64,000 bases of DNA from NCBI RefSeq assembly GCF_900604355.1, contig NZ_UWOE01000001.1, positions 186,001 to 250,000 of the forward strand, given 5' to 3'. This DNA comes from Luxibacter massiliensis (lineage in GTDB: Bacteria > Bacillota > Clostridia > Lachnospirales > Lachnospiraceae). A model generated the notes under the pieces. The model had not been told where the DNA came from. It did not search any database and was given only the letters and a program-made list of their open reading frames with translations. This document shows positions 1-9,101 of the stretch, one piece after another. A program made the position numbers and the translations under genes. Within the stretch, counting starts at the first letter, position 1, and each line of letters begins with the position of its first letter.

Positions 1-612
1 GAGCTGTTAATACAGAACTATTCTAAATGTAAGGTATCTGAACGATTGTCCCTCCCTGAATTAAAGGATGATGTCCTTCAGATATGCCACAGTGATGGGA
101 GTATTCAAATAGAACATATGGAGATAGCTGAGGGGGGGATTCAGATCGAAGGTATCCTGCATATCTCCTTCCTGTATTTAAAAGCAGATGACGCCATGCC
201 TTTTGGAAGCTGGCAGGGGATGGTACCCTTTTCCTATCTTTTGGAATGCCCGGGCATATCGGAGGATGTAAGGTATAATACTTCCTACCATGTCGAGCAG
301 CTCTCTGTCAGCCTGGCGGGAAGCGAGGCGGTAGAAGTAAAGGCGGTTCTGGCATTTGATACATTTATGCGCAGGCCAGTAAATATGCAGGTCATAACAG
401 ATGTGGAACTTTCACCGATCTCCATGGAAGAGATGGAAAACAGGCCTGGTATCGTAGGATATATTGTAAAAGAAGGAGACGAGATCTGGAATCTGGCAAA
501 GAATTATATGACAACGGTGGAAGGGATTAAAGAAGTAAATGCTATGGAGTCAGATACGATAAAACCTGGGGATAAGTTGTTGATTTTCAAAGAAAACATG
601 AGTATACTATAA
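1..612 (+). CDS. SPOCS (DUF3794)/LysM spore protein, C-terminal part
   Basis: The frame is open from base 1, so only the last 203 residues are visible and the real start lies upstream of the window; the TTG at 46 is internal. The last ~50 residues form a LysM fold (GYIVKEGDEIWNLAKNY at its start, IKPGDKLLIF near its end), which binds peptidoglycan or related glycans. The preceding part looks like a DUF3794/SPOCS beta domain. This pairing is that of SipL-type spore coat morphogenetic proteins of clostridia. A location just upstream of ispE is, from memory, also where clostridial sipL is found. Family assignment is good; identity as the sipL orthologue is inferred. Confidence 0.75.
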   Translation, partial: ELLIQNYSKCKVSERLSLPELKDDVLQICHSDGSIQIEHMEIAEGGIQIEGILHISFLYLKADDAMPFGSWQGMVPFSYLLECPGISEDVRYNTSYHVEQLSVSLAGSEAVEVKAVLAFDTFMRRPVNMQVITDVELSPISMEEMENRPGIVGYIVKEGDEIWNLAKNYMTTVEGIKEVNAMESDTIKPGDKLLIFKENMSIL

Positions 613-648
613 GAATAATGTATACAAGATACAATTGGAGGACACCGG

Positions 649-1536
649 ATGAAACAGATAGAGCTAAAGGCACTGGCCAAAATCAATCTGGGACTTGATG
701 TGCTTGGCCAAAGAGAAAACGGGTATCATGATGTAAGAATGGTCATGCAGTCCATTTATCTGCATGATGATGTGAGGATCGAACGGATAGAGAAGCCAGG
801 GATTGAGCTGCAGACAAATCTGTATTTTCTTCCTGTAGATAAAAATAATATTGCATATAAAGCGGCTAATATGCTGATCGAAGAATTTGGGTTAACAGAG
901 GGGGTCAGGATTACTCTGGATAAGCATATCCCGGTGGCGGCAGGCCTGGCAGGCGGCAGCTCAGACGCGGCGGCCGTCCTGTTCGGGATGAACCGTATGT
1001 TTGGGTTGGGACTTTCACAAAAATCTTTGATGGAGAGAGGGGTTAAACTAGGGGCAGATGTCCCCTACTGTATTATGCGTGGAACCGTGCTGGCGGAGGG
1101 AATTGGCGAGGAATTGACAGTACTTCCTCCAATGCCTAAATGTACAGTGTTGGTGGCGAAACCTCCTGTCAGTGTTTCCACAAAAATTGTGTACGAGGCC
1201 TTAGATGCCAGGGAGATTTTAGAGCACCCGGACATTGGCAGACTGGTGGAGGGGTTGAAAAGAGGAAGCCTGAGGGAGGTGGCAGCCGCTATGGGGAATG
1301 TCCTGGAGTCTGTAACTATCCCTATGCATCCGGTGATAGAGGAAATCAAGAAGGAGATGAAGGCAGCCGGGGCAGTTAATGCTATAATGAGCGGCAGTGG
1401 CCCCACGGTATTTGGCTTGTTCGAGGGGAAGGCAGAGGCCAGGGCAGCACAGGACAAGATAAGGGAGAAAGCACTGGCAAAGCAAGTGTATGTGACTAAT
1501 GTACACAGTGTGAGGAGGAACGAGAATGGAGCCTAA
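649..1536 (+). CDS. ispE: 4-(cytidine 5'-diphospho)-2-C-methyl-D-erythritol kinase
   Basis: A 295-residue GHMP kinase, the usual IspE length. It phosphorylates CDP-methylerythritol in the cytosolic MEP (non-mevalonate) isoprenoid pathway. Visible motifs are the N-terminal KALAKINLGLDVLGQRENGYH, the glycine-rich ATP loop PVAAGLAGGSSDAAA (about residues 100-114) and the C-terminal IMSGSGPTVFGLF loop. The start follows a GGAGG site at 636-640. It ends inside the next gene, an 11-base overlap that suggests cotranscription with the GntR regulator. Confidence 0.95.
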   Translation: MKQIELKALAKINLGLDVLGQRENGYHDVRMVMQSIYLHDDVRIERIEKPGIELQTNLYFLPVDKNNIAYKAANMLIEEFGLTEGVRITLDKHIPVAAGLAGGSSDAAAVLFGMNRMFGLGLSQKSLMERGVKLGADVPYCIMRGTVLAEGIGEELTVLPPMPKCTVLVAKPPVSVSTKIVYEALDAREILEHPDIGRLVEGLKRGSLREVAAAMGNVLESVTIPMHPVIEEIKKEMKAAGAVNAIMSGSGPTVFGLFEGKAEARAAQDKIREKALAKQVYVTNVHSVRRNENGA

Positions 1537-2203
1537 ATTCGAAGTTACGATGAATGAATATCTTCCCCTGAGGGATGTTGTCTTTAATACTCTAAGACAA
1601 GCTATATTAAGAGGCGAGCTTAAGCCGGGGGAGAGGCTGATGGAGATACAGCTTGCCAATAAGCTGGGAGTAAGCCGTACCCCTATCCGAGAGGCAATCC
1701 GTAAATTGGAGCTGGAAGGCCTTGTGTTAATGATTCCAAGGAAAGGGGCGGAGGTCGCAGAAATTACAGAAAAAAACCTCCGTGATGTTTTGGAGGTCAG
1801 AAGCGCATTAGAAGAGCTTGCAGTCCGGCTGGCCTGTGACCGTATTAATAAAGAAGGGATACAGAACTTAAAGAAAGCTGCGAAAGAATTTCAGATAGTT
1901 CTGAATAGTGATGATATTACAAAAATTGCGGAAGCTGATGTGGCGTTTCATGATATAATTTATTTTGCAACAGATAATGGCCGCCTGATACAACTGCTCA
2001 ATAACCTACGGGAACAAATGTACCGTTACCGTGTGGAATATCTTAAACAGAAAGAGTGCCATCCTAAGCTGTTAGCAGAACATCAGGATATTATACGCGC
2101 AATTGAGAACGGGGAAAGGGATAAGGCTGCCAGCATTACAAGCCAGCACATAGATAATCAGGTGGCGGCGGTTATTGATATATTGCGCCAGAAGGAAGAA
2201 TAG
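1526..2203 (+). CDS. GntR family (FadR/FCD subfamily) transcriptional regulator
   Basis: A 225-residue one-component regulator. Residues ~10-75 form the winged helix-turn-helix (LRQAILRGELKPGERLMEI, then GVSRTPIREAIRKLELEGLV). The remainder is the all-helical FCD ligand domain, with a likely metal-binding set of Asp/His residues (EADVAFHDIIYFATDN, and EHQDIIRAIENGERDKA). FCD regulators usually sense small organic acids, but the ligand cannot be told from sequence. The ATG at 1526 overlaps the end of ispE; an in-frame ATG at 1550 is an alternative start. A perfect palindrome follows the stop codon directly. Confidence 0.88.
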   Translation: MEPKFEVTMNEYLPLRDVVFNTLRQAILRGELKPGERLMEIQLANKLGVSRTPIREAIRKLELEGLVLMIPRKGAEVAEITEKNLRDVLEVRSALEELAVRLACDRINKEGIQNLKKAAKEFQIVLNSDDITKIAEADVAFHDIIYFATDNGRLIQLLNNLREQMYRYRVEYLKQKECHPKLLAEHQDIIRAIENGERDKAASITSQHIDNQVAAVIDILRQKEE

Positions 2204-2208
2204 GTGAG

Positions 2209-2254
2209 GACAAAGGGGACAGTCCCTTTTGCAAAAGGGACTGTCCCCTTTGTC
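2209..2254. repeat. Palindromic repeat, family D, copy 1 (46 nt, perfect)
   Basis: A perfect 46-base inverted repeat centred on TTTTGCAAAA, with arms GACAAAGGGGACAGTCCC and its complement. Related copies lie at 15357-15399 and 29171-29210. It follows the GntR stop codon and precedes spoIIR, so it may terminate or process the GntR transcript, but there is no U-tract. Confidence 0.85.
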
Positions 2255-2323
2255 AGCCATTGTTGTATAATTCTGAAAATTCTGTCCATACTCCTTATAT
2301 CAACTAAATGGAAGGAGTTACAT

Positions 2324-3094
2324 ATGAACAGAATATATAGAAAAAAACATACACAGAAATATGCCGAAACATATGCATCTGAGGGAAGGCGGCCACTGAT
2401 ATGTCCGGCAAAGCTTTCCCGGGGGGCGTCCCTTAGTACATGCCCCCAAGGGGCGGGCGGACTCCGTCCGATAAGGTATGCAAATCAGATTATTGTTATT
2501 CTTGCTCTAATAATTGCCGCAATTTTAACTGCTTTTATTACATGGCGTGTAGATGTAAGTGCAGAGGCAAAAACACAGGAGCATCTGGCCCAGGAGGTCT
2601 TAAGGTTCCATATACTGGCTAACAGTGACAGCGAGGAGGATCAGTCCCTTAAGATGGAAGTAAAAGAGCAGGTGCTAGAATATTTGGAGGCTAACCTGCC
2701 AGATGGGTTAGATGCTGACGGCACCAAGGAGTGGATGCGCCTGCACACCGATGAATTGGAGAGGATGGCCAGCCAAGTGATTGCCGGGTCTGGAATGGAT
2801 TATCCGGTCAGCGCTGCTGTGACCACCTGCTACTTTCCAGAAAAGACATATGGGGACGTGACTTTCCCAGCAGGAAATTATGAAGCGCTGAGAATCGAGA
2901 TTGGTGCGGCAAAAGGCCATAACTGGTGGTGCGTTTTATATCCAAACCTGTGTTTCCTGGATACAGTAAATGCAGTAGTACCCGAAGAGGGAAAGGAAGA
3001 ACTAAAAAGTGTGCTGACAGAAGAAGAGTATTCCCAAATAACCGCGGAGTCTGACTTTAAAATAAAATGGTACTTTTTGGAACAATTTAAATAA
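2324..3094 (+). CDS. spoIIR: Stage II sporulation protein R
   Basis: SpoIIR is made in the forespore and secreted to trigger SpoIIGA-dependent activation of pro-sigma-E in the mother cell. This 256-residue protein has a basic N-terminus, one membrane segment (about residues 55-75, IIVILALIIAAILTAFITW) and an extracytoplasmic domain with the family signatures LRFHILANSDSEEDQ and NWWCVLYPNLCFLD. The ATG at 2324 is chosen because GGAAGGAG sits 7 bases upstream; the frame stays open to 2204 only through the palindrome. Residues ~25-53 (ICPAKLSRGASLSTCPQGAG and following) are encoded by a family A intergenic repeat lying in frame, which makes the cytoplasmic leader unusually long. Confidence 0.9.
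   Translation: MNRIYRKKHTQKYAETYASEGRRPLICPAKLSRGASLSTCPQGAGGLRPIRYANQIIVILALIIAAILTAFITWRVDVSAEAKTQEHLAQEVLRFHILANSDSEEDQSLKMEVKEQVLEYLEANLPDGLDADGTKEWMRLHTDELERMASQVIAGSGMDYPVSAAVTTCYFPEKTYGDVTFPAGNYEALRIEIGAAKGHNWWCVLYPNLCFLDTVNAVVPEEGKEELKSVLTEEEYSQITAESDFKIKWYFLEQFK
2415..2477 (-). repeat. Family A 63-nt structured repeat, copy inside spoIIR
   Basis: The segment GGGGCGGGCGGACTCCGTCC followed by GATAAGGT matches the reverse-oriented family A units at 23.8 kb. The outer half (before 2440) is diverged. It lies in frame within spoIIR, just before the membrane segment. The left border is approximate. Confidence 0.75.
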
Positions 3095-3153
3095 CTAAGA
3101 TCAATGGATAAAGAGAGGGGCATTCCCAAAGCCGGTTTACGAACGGAGGAAAA

Positions 3154-4353
3154 ATGACTGAATTTTTGGTGAAATCTTTTGTAAAAAATTATCAGGATGT
3201 GGAAAAGGTGTCTGTACGTACGGCCTACGGAGTATTGGCCAGTGTAGTAGGCATCTTTTGCAATGTTTTTTTATTTGCTGTAAAATTTGCTGTGGGATTG
3301 ATTATACACAGTGTATCCGTCACCGCAGATGCATTTAATAACCTTTCAGACGCAGGCTCTTCTGTCATCAGTTTTGTTGGCGTGAAACTGGCAGGGAAGC
3401 CGGCAGATGAGGAGCACCCTTTCGGCCATGGCAGGATGGAGTACATAGCGGCCCTGATAGTTTCTTTTCTTGTCCTTGAGGTGGGATTTACCTTTTTGAA
3501 AGATTCACTGGCTAAAATCAGGACGCCGGAAGAATTGAACTTTCAGCTTGTTTCTGTTATTATTTTGGCTCTATCCATTGGACTTAAGCTGTGGCTGGGC
3601 CTGTTTAACAGGAAATTGGGCAGGAGGATTGACTCAAAAGTTATGATGGCTGTTTTTACTGATTCTATGGGGGATGTCATCACTACAGGCGCAACAATTC
3701 TTTCTCTTATCTTTTATCTTGTGACAGGCATTAACATTGACGGGATTATAGGGGTAGGAGTAGCCCTCGCGGTCATGTGGACAGGGGTGGAAATCGCAAA
3801 GGATACTCTGGAACCCTTGCTGGGTGAGGCCATAGATCCAGACCTTTATATAAGGATCAAGCAGTTCGTGGAAAAATACGAGGGGATTGAGGGGACTCAT
3901 GATCTGCTTGTCCATAATTATGGCCCTAACAGGAGCATGGCATCGATCCATGCTGAGGTGCCGAATGATGTCAGTATAGAAATTTCTCACGAAATAGTTG
4001 ACCGGATTGAAAGAGATGCAGTGGAGCAGCTTGGGATTTTCTTGGTTGTCCATATGGATCCCATTGAGATGGAGAATGAAGAGATTTTGAGGGTACATGA
4101 GCTTGTGATTAGAGAAATGCAAAAGACAGATGAGAACTGCAGTATACATGATTTGAGAATTGTGGAGGGGGAAGAAAAGATAAATTTAATATTTGATATG
4201 GTAGTGCCGATTGAGTATGAAGAGGCACATAAAGAGGACCTGAGGAAGGAGCTGGAAACCCGGCTAAAGAATGTGGACTCCAGGTATCAGTGCATTATCA
4301 CTGTGGAGCACAGTTACATATCAGGAAAAAACAATAGTTCAGATGCCATTTGA
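3154..4353 (+). CDS. Cation diffusion facilitator family metal exporter
   Basis: A 399-residue CDF transporter, expected to exchange Zn2+, Mn2+, Fe2+ or Cd2+ for protons across the cytoplasmic membrane. It has the six-helix N-terminal half with the metal-site motifs DAFNNLSDAGSS (helix 2), HPFGHGRMEY and TDSMGDVITT (helix 5). A long cytoplasmic C-terminal domain follows (HAEVPNDVSIEISHEIVDRI). At ~400 residues it is longer than the ~300 of minimal CDFs, with an extra ~80-residue tail. The start has CGGAGGAAAA immediately upstream. Metal specificity cannot be assigned. Confidence 0.9.
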   Translation: MTEFLVKSFVKNYQDVEKVSVRTAYGVLASVVGIFCNVFLFAVKFAVGLIIHSVSVTADAFNNLSDAGSSVISFVGVKLAGKPADEEHPFGHGRMEYIAALIVSFLVLEVGFTFLKDSLAKIRTPEELNFQLVSVIILALSIGLKLWLGLFNRKLGRRIDSKVMMAVFTDSMGDVITTGATILSLIFYLVTGINIDGIIGVGVALAVMWTGVEIAKDTLEPLLGEAIDPDLYIRIKQFVEKYEGIEGTHDLLVHNYGPNRSMASIHAEVPNDVSIEISHEIVDRIERDAVEQLGIFLVVHMDPIEMENEEILRVHELVIREMQKTDENCSIHDLRIVEGEEKINLIFDMVVPIEYEEAHKEDLRKELETRLKNVDSRYQCIITVEHSYISGKNNSSDAI

Positions 4354-4394
4354 TATGCATCCAGAATACGGGTACAGAGAAAGAAGGAAAAAAT

Positions 4395-5096
4395 ATGTAT
4401 TCATTTGACAGCAGAGTAAGGTACAGTGAAGTTGACCATCGAGGGACTTTGACACTTCCTGGATTGATTAATTATTTTCAGGACTGCAGCACATTTCAGT
4501 CCGAGGATATTGGCCTAGGACTGCATGTGCTGAAGGAGAGAAGAAGAGCGTGGCTTTTATCTTATTGGCAGGTGGTGGTGGACAGATTCCCGGCTCTGGG
4601 CGAGAAAATTACAGTAGGCACATTTGCCACCGGATTTAAGGGACTGTATGGAGAACGTAATTTCCTAATGAAAGATGGGACTGGCCTGCAGGTGGCCTGC
4701 GCTAATTCAATCTGGGTATTTATGGATATACAAAAGGGGAGGCCTGTCAGGCCAAGTGAGGAAGATATTCTGCCATATGGACTGGAGCCTCCTCTGGAAA
4801 TGGACTATGAAGGCAGGAAGATAAAAATTTCCGGCCATGGGGAGGGACTTTCACCATTTCCAGTACAGAAGAGCCATATTGATACAAATGAGCATGTTAA
4901 TAACTGCCAGTATGTGCAGATGGCGCTGGAGCTCCTTCCGGGTGATACCTTTGTGCATCAACTCCGGGTAGAGTATAAAAAATCGGCGGTCTATGGGGAC
5001 ATGATCTATCCCAGAGCGGCTTTGGAGAAGGATAGGACTGTCATAGAGCTGTGTGACAAAGAACAGAAACCATATGCAGTAATAGAATTAAAGTGA
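4395..5096 (+). CDS. Acyl-ACP thioesterase (FatA/FatB-like, tandem hotdog)
   Basis: A 233-residue protein with two hotdog halves: FDSRVRYSEVDHRGTLTLPG opens the first and SHIDTNEHVNNCQYVQMALE the second. The second contains the Asn-His (DTNEHVNN) typical of bacterial acyl-ACP thioesterases, which release free fatty acids from acyl carrier protein in the cytosol. The ATG at 4395 has AGAAGGAAA upstream; the frame extends back to 4350 across the end of the CDF gene, but without a ribosome site. It probably shares a transcript with the CDF exporter. Confidence 0.85.
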   Translation: MYSFDSRVRYSEVDHRGTLTLPGLINYFQDCSTFQSEDIGLGLHVLKERRRAWLLSYWQVVVDRFPALGEKITVGTFATGFKGLYGERNFLMKDGTGLQVACANSIWVFMDIQKGRPVRPSEEDILPYGLEPPLEMDYEGRKIKISGHGEGLSPFPVQKSHIDTNEHVNNCQYVQMALELLPGDTFVHQLRVEYKKSAVYGDMIYPRAALEKDRTVIELCDKEQKPYAVIELK

Positions 5097-5149
5097 ATAG
5101 GCTGTCCTCGGGAATACAAGAATAAGATAAGATAATGCTGGGAGGTGGC

Positions 5150-7978
5150 ATGGCAGAGATGGGAGAGCAGAACCTAAAAGAACTCCAAAAAGCATATGCA
5201 TTGCTTCAGGAAACCAATGAGAAATTGTATAGTACTATGAAAGCGTTTCAGATTGCAGCCGAAGAAAGCGGAAGCCTGGTTTTTACTTATGACATAAAAA
5301 AACAGACGATTTTTGTGGATGAGAGGACGGCCCAGTCATTCAAGGTAGATACTGTGCAGACAGGAGTCCCCTATGAGATGGTAAAGCTGGGAATTGTATC
5401 TGAGGATACGAAGAGTGAGTATATACGGATCCATGAAGCCGTGATGAAAGGGGCAAAGGAGGCAAAAGGGATTGTAAAACTGATTCCGGTTGGGGGTACA
5501 GAGACCGTTTTTGAGCTGAATCTGCGTTCCATTTTTGATAAAAGTGGAAAGGCAACAGGGACTGCCGTGGGAGTGTACCGAAATATAACAGAGCGGTATA
5601 TAAAGGATATGGAGCAGGAACGTTATCAGAAGATGCTGTATCAGTCGGACAGATTTGATTTTGAATATGATATCGACCATGATATTCTTAATATTATAGG
5701 CAGCAGTGAGGATGGCGGTAAAAATACATATAGCTATGCCGGCTATAGAAAGATGCTCAATGAAAAAGGGTTATGTCCTGAGAGCGATATTCCGATTATG
5801 AGGGATTTTTTGGAAAGAGGGGCGGAGCAGCCAATACAGGTCCGATTATATAATTGGGAGACAGAAGAGCTCCGCTGGTACGGCCTGAGTGGAATCGTAT
5901 TGAAAAATGAGGGCCGCCCTTGTGCTGTCAAAGGTTCCATCACGGACATTACTGAGTTAAAAGAGAGAGAAGTGGCACAGCGCAAGCTGGAACGTGTGCT
6001 CAATAGCCTGAAAGACGAATATCTTGGAATTATTGAGTTAGACATAGAGCAGGATACTTATACAGTGCTTACCCTGAATAGAGAGTTATTTGGCGCAGAG
6101 TTTCCAGAGAGGGGATGCTACAGCAGGATGAATGATTGGCTGGCCAGGGAGATTGCGGCGCCGGATTATCAGGACTTTTTCCAGAACGCAGGCAGCATCC
6201 ATAATCTCCGCGAAACCCTGTCAAAAGAACGCAGGATTGAACTGGAGTACATGATAAAGAGCGGTACATATAAATGGCGTAAAAATATCTATCAGGCAGT
6301 GGAATATAACAAGGGAATCCCGTCTAAAGTGATTATGTATCATCTTGATATCGATCAATTCCAGACCGAAAAGCTGAAACAGCAGGAAGCTATGAGAGAG
6401 GCATATAATTATGCTGAGTCGGCAAATACAGCAAAGACGGAATTTCTGTCCAGAATGAGCCATGATATCAGGACCCCTATGAATGCCATTATAGGTATGA
6501 CGGCCATTGCCGGGACATATATAGATAACCACGAGAGGGTCAGGGAGTGTTTAAATAAGATCACAGTGGCATCTAAACACTTACTTTCCCTGATTAATGA
6601 AGTCCTGGATATGAGTAAAATTGAGTCAGGGAAGGTGGAGCTGCAGGAGGAAGAATTTAATATTGCAGATTTAATTGATAACATGATTACCATGGTGCTC
6701 CCCCAGATGAACCAGCACGGACACAATCTACAGGTCAGCTTAGGCGAGCTTTCCCATGAATGGGTGATTGGGGACAGCTTGCGCATACAGCAGGTATTTG
6801 TGAACTTGATCACGAATGCGGTAAAATATACGCCGGATGGAGGAAATATCAATGTCCATATTACTGAGAAAGCAATGGGCCGTTCAGGGTATGGGGAATA
6901 TGAATTTATTTTTGAGGACAATGGCATTGGAATGACGGAGGAATTTCAGGCAGTTTTGTTTGAACCTTTCACAAGGGCCCAGGACAGCCGGATAGGGCAG
7001 GTGACAGGAACCGGCTTGGGAATGACGATTACCCGGAATATCATACGGATGATGGGCGGGGATATCCAGGTTGTATCCAGAATCAATGAAGGGTCCAGGT
7101 TTACAGTGACAATTCATTTAAAACTTCAGGAACAGCGCCGGGAAAAAATAGAGGAACTGATAGATCTGCCTGTACTTGTTGTGGATGACGATGAGATTAC
7201 CTGCGAGAGCGCCTGCATTATTCTTGAGGATATTGGCATGAAAGGAGAGTGGTGCCTGTCGGGGCGGGAAGCTGTGGAAAAGGTAAGCAGGCGGCACCAC
7301 AGAGGCGAGGATTACTTTGCTGTGATTCTGGACTGGCAGATGCCCGAAATGAATGGACTGCAGGCTGCCAGAGAAATCAGGAGGACTGTTGGCGCAGATG
7401 TGCCGATTATTATTATTTCAGCATATGACTGGTCAGATATAGAGGAGGAGGCCCGCGATGCAGGAGTAGATAAATTTATTGCAAAACCACTGTTTAAAAG
7501 CCGCCTGATCAGGAGTTTCAAAGAATTTTTGCATATAGAAGAAGAGCAAGAGGAAGTTGATTCTGTTTTTGGGGGCGGGGCGGATTTTACTGGCAAACGT
7601 GTGCTGCTTGTGGAAGATAATGAGGTGAATGCCGAGATAGCGGGAGAAATATTAAAGATAAGCGGAGTCCAGGTGGAATGGGCTGTAAATGGGAGGGAGG
7701 CCGTTGATAAAGTAGGCGGTTCCGTGGAAGGATATTATGACCTTATATTTATGGACATACAGATGCCGGTGCTCAACGGATATGAGGCTGCTGCGGCTAT
7801 CCGGGGACTGAGCCGTACAGATGTCAAAGATATGCCGATAGTGGCAATGACAGCAGACGCTTTTGTGGAGGACGTCAACCAGGCGATGAATGCCGGCATG
7901 AATGCACATATCTCAAAACCAATAGATTTTGGCCGCCTGGAACAAATTTTGAATAAATATTTGGGCAGCAGACAATAG
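5150..7978 (+). CDS. PAS-containing hybrid histidine kinase with two receiver domains
   Basis: A ~942-residue signalling protein without an obvious membrane segment, so probably a cytosolic sensor. In order it has an N-terminal coiled coil, about three PAS-like domains (residues ~20-410), HisKA with the phosphoacceptor in FLSRMSHDIRTPMNAIIG (His ~438), HATPase_c (FVNLITNAVKYTPDGG, EDNGIGM, GTGLGMTI), and two receiver domains (VILDWQMPEMNG, Asp ~727; IFMDIQMPVLNG, Asp ~869). No output DNA-binding domain is present, so it must signal through another protein. ATGs at 5135 and 5150 are both possible; GGAGGT at 5141 favours 5150 or 5159. Ligand unknown. Confidence 0.9.
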   Translation: MAEMGEQNLKELQKAYALLQETNEKLYSTMKAFQIAAEESGSLVFTYDIKKQTIFVDERTAQSFKVDTVQTGVPYEMVKLGIVSEDTKSEYIRIHEAVMKGAKEAKGIVKLIPVGGTETVFELNLRSIFDKSGKATGTAVGVYRNITERYIKDMEQERYQKMLYQSDRFDFEYDIDHDILNIIGSSEDGGKNTYSYAGYRKMLNEKGLCPESDIPIMRDFLERGAEQPIQVRLYNWETEELRWYGLSGIVLKNEGRPCAVKGSITDITELKEREVAQRKLERVLNSLKDEYLGIIELDIEQDTYTVLTLNRELFGAEFPERGCYSRMNDWLAREIAAPDYQDFFQNAGSIHNLRETLSKERRIELEYMIKSGTYKWRKNIYQAVEYNKGIPSKVIMYHLDIDQFQTEKLKQQEAMREAYNYAESANTAKTEFLSRMSHDIRTPMNAIIGMTAIAGTYIDNHERVRECLNKITVASKHLLSLINEVLDMSKIESGKVELQEEEFNIADLIDNMITMVLPQMNQHGHNLQVSLGELSHEWVIGDSLRIQQVFVNLITNAVKYTPDGGNINVHITEKAMGRSGYGEYEFIFEDNGIGMTEEFQAVLFEPFTRAQDSRIGQVTGTGLGMTITRNIIRMMGGDIQVVSRINEGSRFTVTIHLKLQEQRREKIEELIDLPVLVVDDDEITCESACIILEDIGMKGEWCLSGREAVEKVSRRHHRGEDYFAVILDWQMPEMNGLQAAREIRRTVGADVPIIIISAYDWSDIEEEARDAGVDKFIAKPLFKSRLIRSFKEFLHIEEEQEEVDSVFGGGADFTGKRVLLVEDNEVNAEIAGEILKISGVQVEWAVNGREAVDKVGGSVEGYYDLIFMDIQMPVLNGYEAAAAIRGLSRTDVKDMPIVAMTADAFVEDVNQAMNAGMNAHISKPIDFGRLEQILNKYLGSRQ

Positions 7979-8011
7979 AGAGCTGGCAGGACTGCCCAAC
8001 ATTTATTCCTG

Positions 8012-8123
8012 TGGGTAACGAGCCAAGCGGGCATGTTTACATGTCCAGTTGGCGGCTGCCGTGAGGAAATACCCCGATGCCTGCATTGTTGCCAGTTGGA
8101 TGCCCCGTATGCCTGCACCGGGG
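8012..8123 (+). repeat. Family C ~115-nt structured repeat, copy 1
   Basis: About 112 bases sharing blocks with 33119-33240: AACGAGCCAAG, TGTTTACATGTC, TTGGCG.CTGCCG, ATACCCCGATGC and GATGCCCCGTATGC. The 3' half can form a stem CCCCGATGC/GCACCGGGG with one mismatch. It fills the gap between the hybrid kinase and the S1-domain gene. No known RNA family was recognised. Confidence 0.75.
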
Positions 8124-8202
8124 ACTTCGGCTTCTGTTTGCCAAATCTTGACATTCGGGGTATACTTACAAGTATCTGAGATCAGAAAAGGAGAAATATG
8201 GT

Positions 8203-9024
8203 ATGAAATTAGGGGAAAAGCAGTCTTTGACAGTCGTAAAAAAAGTAGATTTTGGCGTTTATCTGGGAAGTGATAAAGAGCGTGTACTGCTTCCAAAGAA
8301 ACAAGTGCCCCCGGATATAGAAATCGGTGACCCTCTGGAAGTGTTCCTTTATAGAGATTCTTCTGACCGGCTGATTGCCACTACTAATGAACCTAAGATC
8401 GTCATGGGGCAGCTGGCAGTCTTAGAAGTGGCAGATATAGGTAAGGTGGGCGCTTTTCTGGATTGGGGACTGGAAAAGGATCTGTTTCTTCCGTTTAAAG
8501 AACAGACGGTAAAGGTAAAGAAGGGTGATAAATGTCTTGTTTCTCTTTATATTGACAAGAGCAGCCGTCTCTGTGCCACGATGAAGGTGTACCATCTGCT
8601 GAGGACAGACTCGCCGTACAAGAAAGATGACAGGGTCACTGGGATTGTATATGATACCAGCCAGGAGTTTGGTATTTTTGTGGCAGTGGATGAACAGTAT
8701 TCAGCCTTAATCCCCAAAAAGGATGTGGTCGGGACTCTCCGTCCCGGATGTGAGATAGAGGCGAGAGTTACTGCTGTGAAAGAGGATGGAAAACTGGACT
8801 TAAGCATAAAGGATAAGATACCTGACCAAATGGAGAAGGATGCCCGGCACATATGGGAAGTGCTTGAAGAGTATGGCGGTGAGATGCCATTTACGGATAA
8901 AACTGAGCCAGAGAAGATCAAGGACGAATTTGGTATGAGCAAAGCAGCCTTTAAGCGAGGGGTGGGACGCCTGCTTAAGGGAGGCAAGATTCAGATTTTA
9001 GAAAAAAGCATCCGAATTCGTTGA
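8203..9024 (+). CDS. CvfB-like S1 RNA-binding protein
   Basis: A 273-residue protein matching the CvfB/YitL family in length and layout: three consecutive S1-type beta-barrels and a C-terminal winged helix (about residues 215-273, FTDKTEPEKIKDEFGMSKAA). S1-like segments begin at VVKKVDFGVYLGSDKERVL, ADIGKVGAFLDWGLEKDLFL and VTGIVYDTSQEFGIFVAVD. In staphylococci CvfB binds RNA and affects virulence-factor expression; here a general RNA-binding regulatory role is inferred. AAAGGAGAAATATGGT precedes the ATG. Confidence 0.85.
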   Translation: MKLGEKQSLTVVKKVDFGVYLGSDKERVLLPKKQVPPDIEIGDPLEVFLYRDSSDRLIATTNEPKIVMGQLAVLEVADIGKVGAFLDWGLEKDLFLPFKEQTVKVKKGDKCLVSLYIDKSSRLCATMKVYHLLRTDSPYKKDDRVTGIVYDTSQEFGIFVAVDEQYSALIPKKDVVGTLRPGCEIEARVTAVKEDGKLDLSIKDKIPDQMEKDARHIWEVLEEYGGEMPFTDKTEPEKIKDEFGMSKAAFKRGVGRLLKGGKIQILEKSIRIR

Positions 9025-9030
9025 AAAATC

Positions 9031-9058
9031 TTGCAATCCAGTTAAAATGCGGTATAAT
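9031..9058 (+). promoter_or_regulatory. Sigma-A-type promoter for the first HPr-like gene
   Basis: TTGCAA at 9031-9036, a 16-base spacer, and a perfect TATAAT at 9053-9058. Transcription would start ~30-35 bases before the ATG at 9102. Confidence 0.7.
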
Positions 9059-9101
9059 GAGGGAGAAAGCAGTAGACGATTGAAAGGAGAGTTAAAGAGA
9101 G

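Noticed and set aside
2204..2323. Extended N-terminus of SpoIIR from GTG 2204
   Set aside because: It would translate the family D palindrome; a strong GGAAGGAG precedes ATG 2324.
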